Counted from the stretch's first letter, positions 41,572 to 49,674 are shown. The stretch: DNA of 49,674 nucleotides from Ignavibacteria bacterium UBA7675 (GCA_002483085.1 DLHF01000013.1:1-49674), one strand, 5' to 3'. Notes: generated from the letters alone by a model not told the origin. Translations and numbers: made by a program.

Positions 41572-42903
41572 CTACACTTTTTCCACGATGAGATCACCAT
41601 CAATATCGACATCGACAATCACCGTGGAGCCGCTTGCAACTTCGCCCGACAGCAGCTTTACAGCAATCTTGTCAGTAACAGAGCGCTGTAATATTCGCTT
41701 CAGAGGGCGGGCGCCATAGCTGATATCAAATCCCCTGGCTGCAAGCCAGTCTAATGCTTTTTCGGTCATGCGCAGTTCGATATCTTTTTCCTTGAGCTTG
41801 AGCAGCAGGGACGCCGTTTGTATTGCAACGATCTTGCGTACTTCGTTGCGTGTCAACGGATTAAAGAGCACTACTTCATCTACGCGATTAAGAAATTCAG
41901 GGCGGACGCGCATTTTCAGCAGGTCGATGATTTTTTCGCGCAGCTCGTCCATGATCATTTCGCGATTGGCCTCGTTGACGTCCGGGAGGCGCTCTTGGAT
42001 AAGCTCCGTTCCCATATTCGAGGTCATGATAATGATCGTGTTTTTGAAATTCACAGTGCGGCCCTGGCCGTCGGTCAGGCGACCGTCGTCGAGCACCTGG
42101 AGCAAAATATTAAAGACATCTGGATGGGCTTTTTCGATTTCGTCTAATAGCAATACGGCATAGGGGCGGGTACGCACGGCTTCGGTAAGCTGGCCACCTT
42201 CTTCGTAGCCCACATAGCCGGGGGGCGCGCCGATAAGACGCGAAACCGCAAATTTTTCCATATACTCGCTCATATCGAGCCGTATCATAGCGTGTTCGTC
42301 GTCGAACAAAAACTCGGCGAGCGCACGCGCCAGCTCGGTTTTGCCCACGCCTGTAGTGCCGAGAAAAATGAACGAGCCGATAGGGCGTTTTGGGTCCTGC
42401 AAATCGGCGCGATTGCGCCTAATCGCATTGCTCACTGCCTGCACCGCTTCTTCCTGGCCGATGACCCGCTCGTGGATGCGTTCTTCCATGTGCAAGAGCT
42501 TGGAGCGCTCCGATTCGAGCATACGCTGTAGGGGAATACCTGTCCAGCGCGCTACGATCTCTGCGATATCCTCTGCTTCTACTTCTTCTTTCAGCATTTT
42601 GCCAGTAGCTTGAAGCTCCTGTAACCTCACGTTTGCCACTGCCAAATCTTTTTCAAATTGCACAATCGTGCCGTAGCGTATTTCGGCTACTTTTCCGAGA
42701 TCCCCTCGGCGCTCGGCTTCGGCTGCCTGCACTTTTGCTTCCTCAATGTGTTCCTTTAGCGACCTGATCTTCTGGATAGAGTTTTTTTCCACTTCCCAGC
42801 GTCCTTTCAGAGCCGATCGCTTTTCGCCAAGCTCGCTCAGTTCGCGTTCGATTTCTTCCAACCGTTTCCGTGTTGCCTGCTCTGTTGTTGTAATATCAGC
42901 CAT
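41572..42903 (-). CDS. Half-length ClpB-like protein (middle domain and second AAA+ module only)
   Basis: 443 residues against about 860 for ClpB. It begins inside the ClpB coiled-coil middle domain (RRGDLGKVAEIRYGTI near 66-80) and keeps the whole second AAA+ module: Walker A GTTGVGKT (182-189), pore loop GYVG (229-232), Walker B LLLDE (251-255), arginine finger region RPEFLNRVDE and GARPLKRILQ. The N-domain and first AAA+ module are absent. ATG 42903 has AAGGA six bases upstream, so it looks like an expressed short gene rather than debris. No missing 5' half is found in the 520 bases upstream. Confidence 0.88.
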   Translation of the reverse strand: MADITTTEQATRKRLEEIERELSELGEKRSALKGRWEVEKNSIQKIRSLKEHIEEAKVQAAEAERRGDLGKVAEIRYGTIVQFEKDLAVANVRLQELQATGKMLKEEVEAEDIAEIVARWTGIPLQRMLESERSKLLHMEERIHERVIGQEEAVQAVSNAIRRNRADLQDPKRPIGSFIFLGTTGVGKTELARALAEFLFDDEHAMIRLDMSEYMEKFAVSRLIGAPPGYVGYEEGGQLTEAVRTRPYAVLLLDEIEKAHPDVFNILLQVLDDGRLTDGQGRTVNFKNTIIIMTSNMGTELIQERLPDVNEANREMIMDELREKIIDLLKMRVRPEFLNRVDEVVLFNPLTRNEVRKIVAIQTASLLLKLKEKDIELRMTEKALDWLAARGFDISYGARPLKRILQRSVTDKIAVKLLSGEVASGSTVIVDVDIDGDLIVEKV

Positions 42904-43143
42904 GATCGTTCCTTGTAAAACTGTACGACAAGCGTGCTGAAAATAGAAAAAACGGCGTGAAAACACAATCACTTTTGCGGATTTCGCAGCAGTAGAGCCG
43001 TTGTTGGGCAATGCAGTAACAACATTGCAAGCGCTGTTTCTGGTGTTGCTTTTTCACGAAAGCGAGTGTAACTTGGGTGCTCCGCTGGCCGCATCCCTCG
43101 CATGTGTAGCGCTGTGCTCTATAGAGAGGTGGTAGTGGGTATG

Positions 43144-43228
43144 GCACAGGCTTCTCTGTGGTGCCTGTTGCGTCGCTGTCGCCGGTCGCACGAGCTGGTT
43201 ATCGGCTGGCCGAAAGGCACTCGCTGGT
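43144..43228 (-). repeat. Mosaic intergenic repeat, copy R8 (module A variant)
   Basis: On the minus strand GTGCGACCGGCGACAGCGAC is followed by ACAGGC/GCCTGT (43168-43163 and 43151-43146), a hairpin of different sequence from the CGGGCGT/ACGCCCG of R4 but still paired, ending CCTGTGC instead of GCCCGTGC. Upstream GCCTTTCGGCCAGCC corresponds to the GGCTGGCTTTTGGCC stretch of R4. Confidence 0.75.
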
Positions 43229-43330
43229 TGCAGGTAGTGCATTTGGGTGGCTCTCGATACTCTTGCATCAAGCAAAAACGGCTTTTGCCGATATTTATGG
43301 GAGTTATTACGGCAGAAAAATATTGGCGTA

Positions 43331-43361
43331 TTGAAAACGTAATACTAACGGTGTATTTTTG
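43331..43361 (+). promoter_or_regulatory. Promoter of plsY-gpsA (TTG-N20-TATTTTTG)
   Basis: TTG at 43331-43333, 20 bases, then TATTTTTG at 43354-43361, 63 bases before the plsY start. An exact match to the architecture seen at four other genes. Confidence 0.65.
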
Positions 43362-43424
43362 CCTGAAATTTGCAGGTTCGGCTGGAAACAGTACTGTAGT
43401 TGTTGAACAAAGGAGTACCGTAGA

Positions 43425-44114
43425 ATGGATCCGATTGTGCGTCTTGTCCTGATTGCTATTATCAGTTATCTCATTGGTTCGTTTCCCACGGCTGTGATTA
43501 TAAGCAAAACGTTCTTTGGCTTTGACATACGGGAAAAGGGCAGTGGCAATATGGGCAGCACCAACGCTTTTCGCCTTTTAGGGGTAAAGTGGGGTATCTT
43601 CGTACAGCTTATCGACATTCTCAAGGGTGTGGCTGCTGTGTTTCTGATAGCGCAGATGTTTGGCGGTGGCGAGATGCCTTTTGTCAACCGCACACCTTTT
43701 GAAGATATTACTGTGATGAAAATGATCGCTGGCGTGTGCGCTGTGATGGGGCATGTCTGGTCGGTATTTGTAGGATTTCGCGGTGGCAAGGGCATCAATA
43801 CGGCGGTGGGCATGCTCATAGGCGTAGCGCCTGTGGAAGTGGGTATTATTGCGCTTGTGTTTTTGCTCACGGTCTTTGCATCCGGCTATATTTCTCTTGG
43901 TTCTATTTTTGCAGCAATTGCGCTGCCTACAACGATGGCTTTGCGGTACAACCTATGGCATGTGGAAATTCACGGTTATCACACCTTGATTTTTTTCCTG
44001 ATAGGGCTTTCCCTCCTCGTTATCTACACGCATCGCTCTAACATACGGCGCCTGCTCGCCGGCAATGAAAACAGATTTCAGAAGCTCTGGCTTTTCCGCA
44101 GCAAACCGCGCTGA
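43425..44114 (+). CDS. plsY: Acyl-phosphate:glycerol-3-phosphate acyltransferase
   Basis: Integral membrane enzyme that makes lysophosphatidic acid from acyl phosphate and glycerol-3-phosphate, the first step of phospholipid synthesis. Conserved motifs: GSGNMGSTNAFR (motif 1), FRGGKGINTA (motif 2, with GHVWSVFVGF before it) and a C-terminal HRSNIRRLLAGNENR. Five to seven membrane segments; length 229. AAAGGAG lies upstream of the ATG. gpsA, which makes its substrate, follows 60 bases on, a common and sensible pairing. Confidence 0.94.
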   Translation: MDPIVRLVLIAIISYLIGSFPTAVIISKTFFGFDIREKGSGNMGSTNAFRLLGVKWGIFVQLIDILKGVAAVFLIAQMFGGGEMPFVNRTPFEDITVMKMIAGVCAVMGHVWSVFVGFRGGKGINTAVGMLIGVAPVEVGIIALVFLLTVFASGYISLGSIFAAIALPTTMALRYNLWHVEIHGYHTLIFFLIGLSLLVIYTHRSNIRRLLAGNENRFQKLWLFRSKPR

Positions 44115-44173
44115 CGTTGCTGGCGGATATCTCTATTGCTCCAACTACGTATTGCTCCAATCACGAGGAAATA

Positions 44174-45169
44174 ATGAAATTTGCCGTAATCGGCGCAGGC
44201 GGGTGGGGAACTGCCCTGGCCTGCATTTTGGCGGGCAGCAACAACTCTGTGGCGCTGTGGGCTCACAACCCTGATGTTGCAAACGAACTGAACACGCGCC
44301 GGACAAACGATACGTACTTGCCCGGTATTACGCTTCCCGACGGTATTACTGCTACTCACAGCACCGATGAACTCACCGATACGGATGTGTTTGTCGTTAC
44401 AGTGCCCACGCAGTTTATTCGGTCTGTTTTTTCAACATACTCCTTTCCGATACGCGATAGGATTGTAGTAAGCGGTTCCAAGGGAATAGAGCGGAGCACG
44501 CTGCTGCGTGTATCCGAAGTTCTGGCGGATGTTGCTGGTGTGCCCGCTGCGCTGTTTGCTGCGCTCACCGGCCCAAGCCATGCAGAAGAAGCTGCGCGCT
44601 GCGTACCTACAACGGTGGTAGCTGCGGCTGCCGACCGCGATGTAGCTGTAGCAGTGCAGAAAAATTTCTCCACACCCTCGTTTCGTGTTTATACATCGGG
44701 TGATGTTGTAGGTGCTGAACTCGGTGGAGCGCTGAAAAATATTATTGCAATTTCGGCGGGAATTATCGACGGTTTGGAACTCGGCGACAACACAAAAGCG
44801 GCGCTGATGACACGTGGACTAGTGGAAATTACGCGGCTTGGCGTAGCAATGGGTGCCGAACCGCTGACGTTCTCGGGCTTATCTGGGCTGGGCGATCTGA
44901 TTGTAACATGTATGAGCCGCCACAGCCGCAACCGCTGGGTAGGCGAGCAAATAGGCAGAGGCAAACGGCTCGACGATGTACTGCACGAAACCAAAAAGGT
45001 GGCCGAAGGAGTGCCAACTACAGTGTCGGCTCTGGCCCTCGGGCGCAAATACAATGTCGAGCTGCCTATTGTCGAGCAGGTACACTCTGTCCTATTCGAG
45101 AATAAAAATCCCCGGGAAGCAATTCAGGAGCTCATGGTGCGCGGGTTCAAACCCGAGCTGTGGTGGTGA
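44174..45169 (+). CDS. gpsA: Glycerol-3-phosphate dehydrogenase [NAD(P)+]
   Basis: Reduces dihydroxyacetone phosphate to sn-glycerol-3-phosphate for phospholipids. N-terminal dinucleotide motif GAGGWGTALACILA, SKGIERSTLLRVSEVL, the substrate-binding lysine in GGALKNIIAISAGI, and GLSGLGDLIVTCMSRHSRNR are all present. ATG 44174 is chosen because the Rossmann motif begins at residue 6 and GAGGAA precedes it; an earlier start at 44117 overlaps the plsY tail region. 331 residues. It is the second gene of the plsY unit. Confidence 0.95.
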   Translation: MKFAVIGAGGWGTALACILAGSNNSVALWAHNPDVANELNTRRTNDTYLPGITLPDGITATHSTDELTDTDVFVVTVPTQFIRSVFSTYSFPIRDRIVVSGSKGIERSTLLRVSEVLADVAGVPAALFAALTGPSHAEEAARCVPTTVVAAAADRDVAVAVQKNFSTPSFRVYTSGDVVGAELGGALKNIIAISAGIIDGLELGDNTKAALMTRGLVEITRLGVAMGAEPLTFSGLSGLGDLIVTCMSRHSRNRWVGEQIGRGKRLDDVLHETKKVAEGVPTTVSALALGRKYNVELPIVEQVHSVLFENKNPREAIQELMVRGFKPELWW

Positions 45170-45216
45170 TAAGCGATAGGCCATAGAGCCGCTTCATAGC
45201 ACTACACAGTTCATTA

Positions 45217-45483
45217 TTAGAACAGGAATTGATCGTCTTCCTTTGCCGCATTTCCTTCCTTCTGGGAGGATACCGGTGGTGTGTAGGTGCTCTGGAGCAC
45301 CGTGATTTTCTGTTCGGTAGCCTGTAGATAGCTGCGCGCTGACTGGAGCAGTTGCATACCTTCCTCGTACAGCTTCATCATCTCGTCGATAGGCGTTTCT
45401 CCTCTGTCGAGCAGCTCTATGACGCTTTCCAGCCTGATGAGCTGGTCTTCAAAGGTCGCCTTGTTCTTTTGTGCTTTTGCCAT
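45217..45483 (-). CDS. xseB: Exodeoxyribonuclease VII small subunit
   Basis: Small helical subunit (88 residues) of exonuclease VII, with the family core FEDQLIRLESVIELLDRGETPIDEMMKLYEEGMQLL. Its start overlaps the 3' end of xseA by 35 bases on the same strand, indicating translational coupling and fixing the pair as one unit. Confidence 0.92.
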   Translation of the reverse strand: MAKAQKNKATFEDQLIRLESVIELLDRGETPIDEMMKLYEEGMQLLQSARSYLQATEQKITVLQSTYTPPVSSQKEGNAAKEDDQFLF

Positions 45484-46687
45484 TGCTCTTTTCTGTTAAT
45501 GAAGGATGGTCGCGAACAGCGGAAATGACCGCTTCAGCCGTCTCCGTGTTGCGAATAATGTCGATAGTTGCCAGATCGCGTAGCGAGCGGTTGGGCGCAA
45601 TGACCTCGCCGCCCGATTGCAGGATCGCATAGCCGCGCCGCAATGGTGACAAAGGATGAACCGAAGCGAGAAGCGCCTCTGCTGATGCTGCTTTGCGTTG
45701 TGCTTCAGCCAGCGACCGGCGCACAGCGCGATGCAGAGAAGTCTCCATGTAGTCGAGCTCTTGCTGGTTCTGCCGCACATGGTTGAGCGGGAGGCGAAAT
45801 GCGGGATGTGCCGCCAGTGTCTGAATCTGCTTCTCGGTTGCCGCCATTCTTTGCTGTACAATACGTGTGATATGCGCTTGCACTCCGTCCAGACCGCCCA
45901 GTAATTCGCGGTAGTCGCGCACGGCAATTTCGGCTGCTGCCGTGGGAGTGGCTGCACGCGCATCGGCCACATAGTCGGCTATGGTAATGTCGATCTCGTG
46001 GCCAACAGCGGAGATAATAGGAATGTGCGACCGAAAAATGGCTCGTGCTACTTCTTCGGTATTAAACGCCCACAGGTCTTCGATAGAACCGCCACCGCGC
46101 CCGACAATAATAAGATCGCAGTTTGTGCGGTTGAGCTCGCTGATAGCGCGTACAATATCGGGAGCTGCATCGGCACCTTGTACCTGAGCAGGGCGTAGCA
46201 CGACTTCGCAGCCTGGCATGCGCCGAGCCAGAGTAGAGAGAATATCGCGTATGGCCGCCCCAGTCTGCGATGTCACCACACCAATTTTCGAAGGAAATTG
46301 CGGCAGCGGCTGCTTGTATTCTGCCGAAAAGAGTCCTTCCTCAAAAAGCCTGCGTTTGAGCTCTTCAAATGCCATTTGCAGGTCGCCAATGCCCAAAGGC
46401 TGCATCGATGTGCAGTCGAGCTGGTAGTTGCCCCGAGGCGCATAAATGGTAATACGGCCACGTGCAACGACCTTCATACCGTCGGCTGGGCGGAAGGACA
46501 AAGCTCTGCTTTTCCACATCACGCACTGAATCTGCGCGCCTGCATCCTTCAGCGTAAAGTAGCGATGGCCCGATGTATGCTCCTTAAAATTGGAGATTTC
46601 ACCGCTCACGGCTACAGTGCCAAGGGATTGTTCGAGCACGACTTGGATCGTGCGGGTAAGTTCACTGACACTAACGGCCTGATTCAT
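45449..46687 (-). CDS. xseA: Exodeoxyribonuclease VII large subunit
   Basis: Catalytic subunit of exonuclease VII, which degrades single-stranded DNA to oligonucleotides. An OB-fold nucleic-acid-binding N-terminus (VSGEISNFKEHTSGHRYFTLKD) precedes the catalytic domain with GVVTSQTGAAIRDI, RPAQVQGADAAPDIV, IIVGRGGGSIEDLWAFN and SAVGHEIDITIADYVADARAATPTAAAEI. ATG 46687 is chosen to start at MNQAVSVSEL; an in-frame extension reaches into ispF on the other strand. 412 residues. Minus-strand TATATTTG lies 80 bases upstream. Confidence 0.95.
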   Translation of the reverse strand: MNQAVSVSELTRTIQVVLEQSLGTVAVSGEISNFKEHTSGHRYFTLKDAGAQIQCVMWKSRALSFRPADGMKVVARGRITIYAPRGNYQLDCTSMQPLGIGDLQMAFEELKRRLFEEGLFSAEYKQPLPQFPSKIGVVTSQTGAAIRDILSTLARRMPGCEVVLRPAQVQGADAAPDIVRAISELNRTNCDLIIVGRGGGSIEDLWAFNTEEVARAIFRSHIPIISAVGHEIDITIADYVADARAATPTAAAEIAVRDYRELLGGLDGVQAHITRIVQQRMAATEKQIQTLAAHPAFRLPLNHVRQNQQELDYMETSLHRAVRRSLAEAQRKAASAEALLASVHPLSPLRRGYAILQSGGEVIAPNRSLRDLATIDIIRNTETAEAVISAVRDHPSLTEKSNGKSTKEQGDL

Positions 46688-46765
46688 ACTGCCTGACTTC
46701 GTTATTTTTCCGTAAATTACGCCGCTGATGCCATTACTGCTCTCTGTAATATTTTCGGCAAGCAG

Positions 46766-46773
46766 CAAATATA
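46766..46773 (-). promoter_or_regulatory. Possible -7 element upstream of xseA
   Basis: Minus-strand TATATTTG, identical to the -7 box of the lipoprotein at 8454, about 80 bases before the xseA start. The base triplet 20 positions upstream is TCC rather than TTG. Confidence 0.4.
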
Positions 46774-46879
46774 CGCATATAGGGCTCGGAACCGGAATGA
46801 ATATCGGTCTGCTGCTCAGCGCAAGCGGTGTATTGCGGTGGAAGCACGGGCAGGATTGTTTTATTAGAAAAGGAACAGC

Positions 46880-47356
46880 ATGGTAGGATTTGGCTACGAT
46901 GTTCACAGGCTTGCCGAGGGCGAATCGCTGGTGCTCGGAGGTGTGGCTATTTCGTCGCCGATAGGTACGGTGGCTCACAGCGACGGCGATGTACTGCTCC
47001 ACGCAGTCTGCGATGCTCTGCTCGGGGCTGCCGGGCTGGGCGATATTGGCGAGCAATTTCCTGATACGCAGGAAGAATACCGTGGCATTTCAAGCATGGA
47101 ATTGCTTGCACGCGTAGTAAGCATGATAGCACAGGCCGGTATGAGCGTAGTGAATATCGACTGTACGCTGGTAATGGAAGCGCCAAAAATTTCTCCGTAC
47201 AAGCTCTTGATGCGCCAGAATATCGCCACTGTTTGTGCCTTGCCTGTAGAGCGCGTAGCTGTAAAAGCAACTACAAGCGAAAAGCTCGGATTTGTGGGAG
47301 CAAAGCAGGGAGCGCAGGCTTATGCGGTGTGCATGCTCCGCACGCGCAACGAGTAA
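46880..47356 (+). CDS. ispF: 2-C-methyl-D-erythritol 2,4-cyclodiphosphate synthase
   Basis: Fifth enzyme of the MEP isoprenoid pathway; forms MEcPP with release of CMP. Metal ligands in GYDVHR (D8, H10) and VAHSDGDVLLHAVCDALLGAAGLGDIGEQFPDT (with the metal His near 42) are present, and ATTSEKLGFVG closes the active site. 158 residues is normal. ATG follows AAAGGAA closely. It precedes the large histidine kinase by 11 bases. ispH of the same pathway lies at 11148. Confidence 0.95.
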   Translation: MVGFGYDVHRLAEGESLVLGGVAISSPIGTVAHSDGDVLLHAVCDALLGAAGLGDIGEQFPDTQEEYRGISSMELLARVVSMIAQAGMSVVNIDCTLVMEAPKISPYKLLMRQNIATVCALPVERVAVKATTSEKLGFVGAKQGAQAYAVCMLRTRNE

Positions 47357-47367
47357 AACATCAACAC

Positions 47368-49674
47368 ATGATATTTTTCAGAGCTATCGTATATAGACAG
47401 CGCATCGAGAGCGTCTTGCCGAGATTATTGATAGTAGTTGTATCGGCTATACTCTGTAGCTACAGTGCCAGAGCTGCTTCGCCGTACTTGTATTCTTACC
47501 AGATTGCACGCCATCTGGCTGGGATACGGTTGTATTTGCCGCCCGACAGTACGGCGCTGTTTATGGGCGTGCGGCGCCAGCCATTTTGGGCGGGAGACGG
47601 CACGGTGGTGTCGACGTGGGAGAAAGAAGGCAAAATAATGCGGCGCAGCACAGCGCTCGGCGAAGGCTCTGTCTTGTGTGCTGGTCGGCTTACCAATAAC
47701 TCGTTTATCGTTGTGCAGTCGGTTGGGCGGGAAGTGCGGTGTGTAGAACTCGACACAATGCTGGCAGTTGCTCGTTCGGTTTCCCTTCCCGTCGACGCAC
47801 CGGCGGCAGGGGGAGCGCCGACAGGAGATGAAGGGAACCGCGTAGTACGCCTTTCGGATAGGCAATTTCTCGTGTTGGCAAACGGCTCCTTGCTGTCTTG
47901 TACGATTGGCACAACAATACAATGCGAGCCTATTGCCTTTTCTGTGCGCGACGTATGCCCGCTGTATTCGCAGGGCCGGGAACTGCGGGGATACGCCTAT
48001 GCAGCGCGTTCGCAGCGCGGCACCGATATCGTATTTTGCGATACAGCAGGGGGGCTTCGCGCCACATCGATGCTGCAGGCACAGGAAACTGTTCGCATCC
48101 AGTCGTTGGACGACAGAGCCGTGGCTCTTATCGAAGAACTGGCGGTTTCTTCGGCAGTAACTGTTGTGGAAACGAGTGGAGCTCAGACTAAATTTTTCCT
48201 GCCATCGCAATACGAGATGGTGCAGATACGCCGCAATGCTACGGCAGGGTATGCGGTTTCCCATGTTGTCGACGACAGATCGGGTGTTCATCTGCGCCGA
48301 GGACTTGTGCGCCGAGGTACAGCCGCCTACAGCCTCGACAACTCGATAGCTTTGCCGGATTATCTCGTAGAGCCGCTTTGCATCCAGAATATTGGCGGAG
48401 CAGACTATATTATTTTTCAGAACGGTCTGGCAGTTGTTGCCAACGACGGCGAAGTAATTGCGGCAGAGCGCATCAATTTCCACATTGATGATGAATCGTG
48501 TCCCGATATATTTGAGATAGCCGAGGGGCTGGTGCTTGCACATCCTGCGGGCTCGTTTGTACTCCGCAGAGAAGAGCACTCGTTCTGGTGGTTCAACCGC
48601 CTTGCTGATAGCTTCTTATCGCTGGTTCTTGTGGTACTTGCTGTCACCACGATAGTGATACTGTGGCGTATTATGTACAGGCAGCGGCGTTTGCTTACTA
48701 CGCTTTTCGAGACACCTGAAGCCGAGCCCATGCTTATTCTCGATCCGGAAGGGCGGCTAGTGCGGCTAAACGACTCGGCGCGCACATTACTGCGTATTTC
48801 CCAGGGGGTGCCAATGCGCCGGATGTTGCACTCCTATATCGCTGGTACAACCGGACTACAGGAGCTGGCCGACGAAGCCATTTCCTTCCGGCAGCGTTTC
48901 TCGCGCCGTGTAGAAGTGCCGGTGAACGGAGGATTCGACGAATATGTGTTTACAGCGACTCCGGTGCTTTCCGGGTTTCGCCGTATGCGCTGGGTGTATA
49001 TGACCGGCAGGAATATCACGCGCGAATTAGAGCGAAAACGCATAGCTAACTGGGCGCAACTGGCGCACGACATGCAGACAAATCTTTCGATTATTCGGCT
49101 CAATACCGAAAAAATCGTGGCAGCGCCCGACGACGGAGCTACCGAACGGGGGCGCAAGATATTGTTTCAGGTTAATCTCCTTATCAACCGTGTGCGCGAT
49201 CTTGTAACAGTGGGCAGGCAAGATATACTGCACATCGAGCACGTAGATGCTGCCGACCTGTGCGCCAGTGTCTGCGAAGAGTTCGACCCATCGTTTTTCC
49301 CATATGTGCTTTTTCGCATTGAAACGCAGACTGCTGTTATCACATGCGACCGCATGAAAATGGAGCGAGCGCTGCGTAATGCTGTGGAAAATGCCATTCG
49401 CGCATTGCAGGGAAAAAGCGGTACTGTCGATATATCGAGCTGGACCGACGAGCATTCCGTGTATTTTCAGGTGAAGGACTCCGGTGTGGGAATGGACAGG
49501 CAGACGCAGGAAAACATGATAAAACCGTTCTTTACTACTTTTGGCAAACAGGGCGGCACCGGCATGGGTACAGTCATTATGCGGCACGTTATCCAGATGC
49601 ACGGCGGCGAAATGTTTGTCGATTCCGAAAAAGGACGAGGTACAAGCGTTACGTTCCGCTTGCCGTTGCGGATA
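47368..49674 (+). CDS. Large membrane sensor histidine kinase, truncated by window end
   Basis: Open to the last base, at least 769 residues. An N-terminal hydrophobic signal/anchor (residues about 20-33), a ~400-residue extracytoplasmic region with regular strand-rich repeats (propeller-like), a membrane helix (SLVLVVLAVTTIVILW, about 415-430), a PAS domain (AEPMLILDPEGRLVRLNDSARTLL) and a kinase core: H box QLAHDMQTNLSI, N box NAVENAIRALQ, G1 DSGVGMD, F/G2 PFFTTFGKQGGTGMG. The order is typical of two-component sensors. A response regulator may follow beyond the window. The start ATG has no clear ribosome binding site. Confidence 0.85.
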   Translation, partial: MIFFRAIVYRQRIESVLPRLLIVVVSAILCSYSARAASPYLYSYQIARHLAGIRLYLPPDSTALFMGVRRQPFWAGDGTVVSTWEKEGKIMRRSTALGEGSVLCAGRLTNNSFIVVQSVGREVRCVELDTMLAVARSVSLPVDAPAAGGAPTGDEGNRVVRLSDRQFLVLANGSLLSCTIGTTIQCEPIAFSVRDVCPLYSQGRELRGYAYAARSQRGTDIVFCDTAGGLRATSMLQAQETVRIQSLDDRAVALIEELAVSSAVTVVETSGAQTKFFLPSQYEMVQIRRNATAGYAVSHVVDDRSGVHLRRGLVRRGTAAYSLDNSIALPDYLVEPLCIQNIGGADYIIFQNGLAVVANDGEVIAAERINFHIDDESCPDIFEIAEGLVLAHPAGSFVLRREEHSFWWFNRLADSFLSLVLVVLAVTTIVILWRIMYRQRRLLTTLFETPEAEPMLILDPEGRLVRLNDSARTLLRISQGVPMRRMLHSYIAGTTGLQELADEAISFRQRFSRRVEVPVNGGFDEYVFTATPVLSGFRRMRWVYMTGRNITRELERKRIANWAQLAHDMQTNLSIIRLNTEKIVAAPDDGATERGRKILFQVNLLINRVRDLVTVGRQDILHIEHVDAADLCASVCEEFDPSFFPYVLFRIETQTAVITCDRMKMERALRNAVENAIRALQGKSGTVDISSWTDEHSVYFQVKDSGVGMDRQTQENMIKPFFTTFGKQGGTGMGTVIMRHVIQMHGGEMFVDSEKGRGTSVTFRLPLRI

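Larger units (their letters stand above)
42904..43424 (+). other. Non-coding gap between the short clpB and plsY, with repeat copy R8
   Basis: About 520 bases without a convincing gene on either strand. Contents I can name are repeat copy R8 (43144-43228) and the plsY promoter (43331-43361). No remnant of a ClpB N-terminal half was seen in any frame of the stretch. Confidence 0.6.

Noticed and set aside
43102..43452. Reading frame of 116 codons upstream of plsY
   Set aside because: It is built largely of repeat copy R8 and the plsY promoter, shows no family resemblance and overlaps the plsY start.

Overview
The window is about 49.7 kb of gene-dense bacterial chromosome holding 46 protein genes and two tRNA genes. 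I see no rRNA, CRISPR array, transposase or phage gene. The organism looks like a member of the Bacteroidota/Chlorobiota (FCB) group, perhaps close to Ignavibacteria or Kapabacteria. The reasons are promoters of the form TTG-N20-TAnnTTyG, secreted proteins with FlgD-like C-terminal Ig domains, an HpnC/HpnD squalene synthase pair, and a rhomboid protein with the C-terminal tail usual in this group. The phylum-level placement is an inference. Many genes nevertheless have readable Shine-Dalgarno sequences.

Layout. 0-5.4 kb: a DMT transporter (-), then a small helical protein, a large secreted FG-GAP/FlgD-Ig protein and an OmpR-type response regulator (+). 5.7-9.2 kb: a minus-strand accessory stretch with a two-domain GNAT, an HrgA-like HARE-HTH/PD-(D/E)XK protein, an AT-rich two-gene cassette and a beta-barrel-like lipoprotein. 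9.6-12.1 kb: HAD phosphatase, cmk, ispH. 12.4-14.1 kb: two unknown exported proteins. 14.1-17.1 kb: recJ-yebC-ruvC operon (-). 17.2-18.8 kb: rsgA and tRNA-Ser(CGA)/tRNA-Leu(CAG) with a terminator. 18.8-20.5 kb: TM2 protein and an orphan HsdR-N-like nuclease. 20.9-25.5 kb: lemA, a DUF2207 protein, a membrane protein, then an isolated nuoD. 25.8-28.5 kb: SpoU methyltransferase and a TPR histidine kinase. 28.5-35.5 kb (-): inactive rhomboid, ethylbenzene-dehydrogenase-like heme lipoprotein, isolated nuoE, hpnD, hpnC, ppiD. 35.7-39.2 kb (+): metallo-beta-lactamase-fold enzyme, Rieske protein, queG, trxB. 39.5-42.9 kb (-): vWA/OmpA/SPOR lipoprotein and a half-length ClpB. 43.4-49.7 kb: plsY-gpsA (+), xseA-xseB (-), ispF and a large membrane histidine kinase that runs off the window.

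Connections. ispF and ispH (MEP pathway) supply isoprenyl diphosphates that HpnC/HpnD would begin turning into squalene for hopanoids or sterol-like lipids; HpnE is not in the window. plsY and gpsA start phospholipid synthesis. recJ, yebC, ruvC and xseAB serve recombination and repair or its control. nuoD and nuoE belong to complex I but are split apart, 5.4 kb from each other on opposite strands.

The least explained content is between genes. Nine intergenic loci carry pieces of one mosaic repeat of roughly 100-230 bp. Two of its hairpins change by compensatory base pairs from copy to copy while the TTCTTAC-type loop of one of them is kept. Together with the half-length ClpB and the uniform promoter architecture, this is the most promising material for a closer look.
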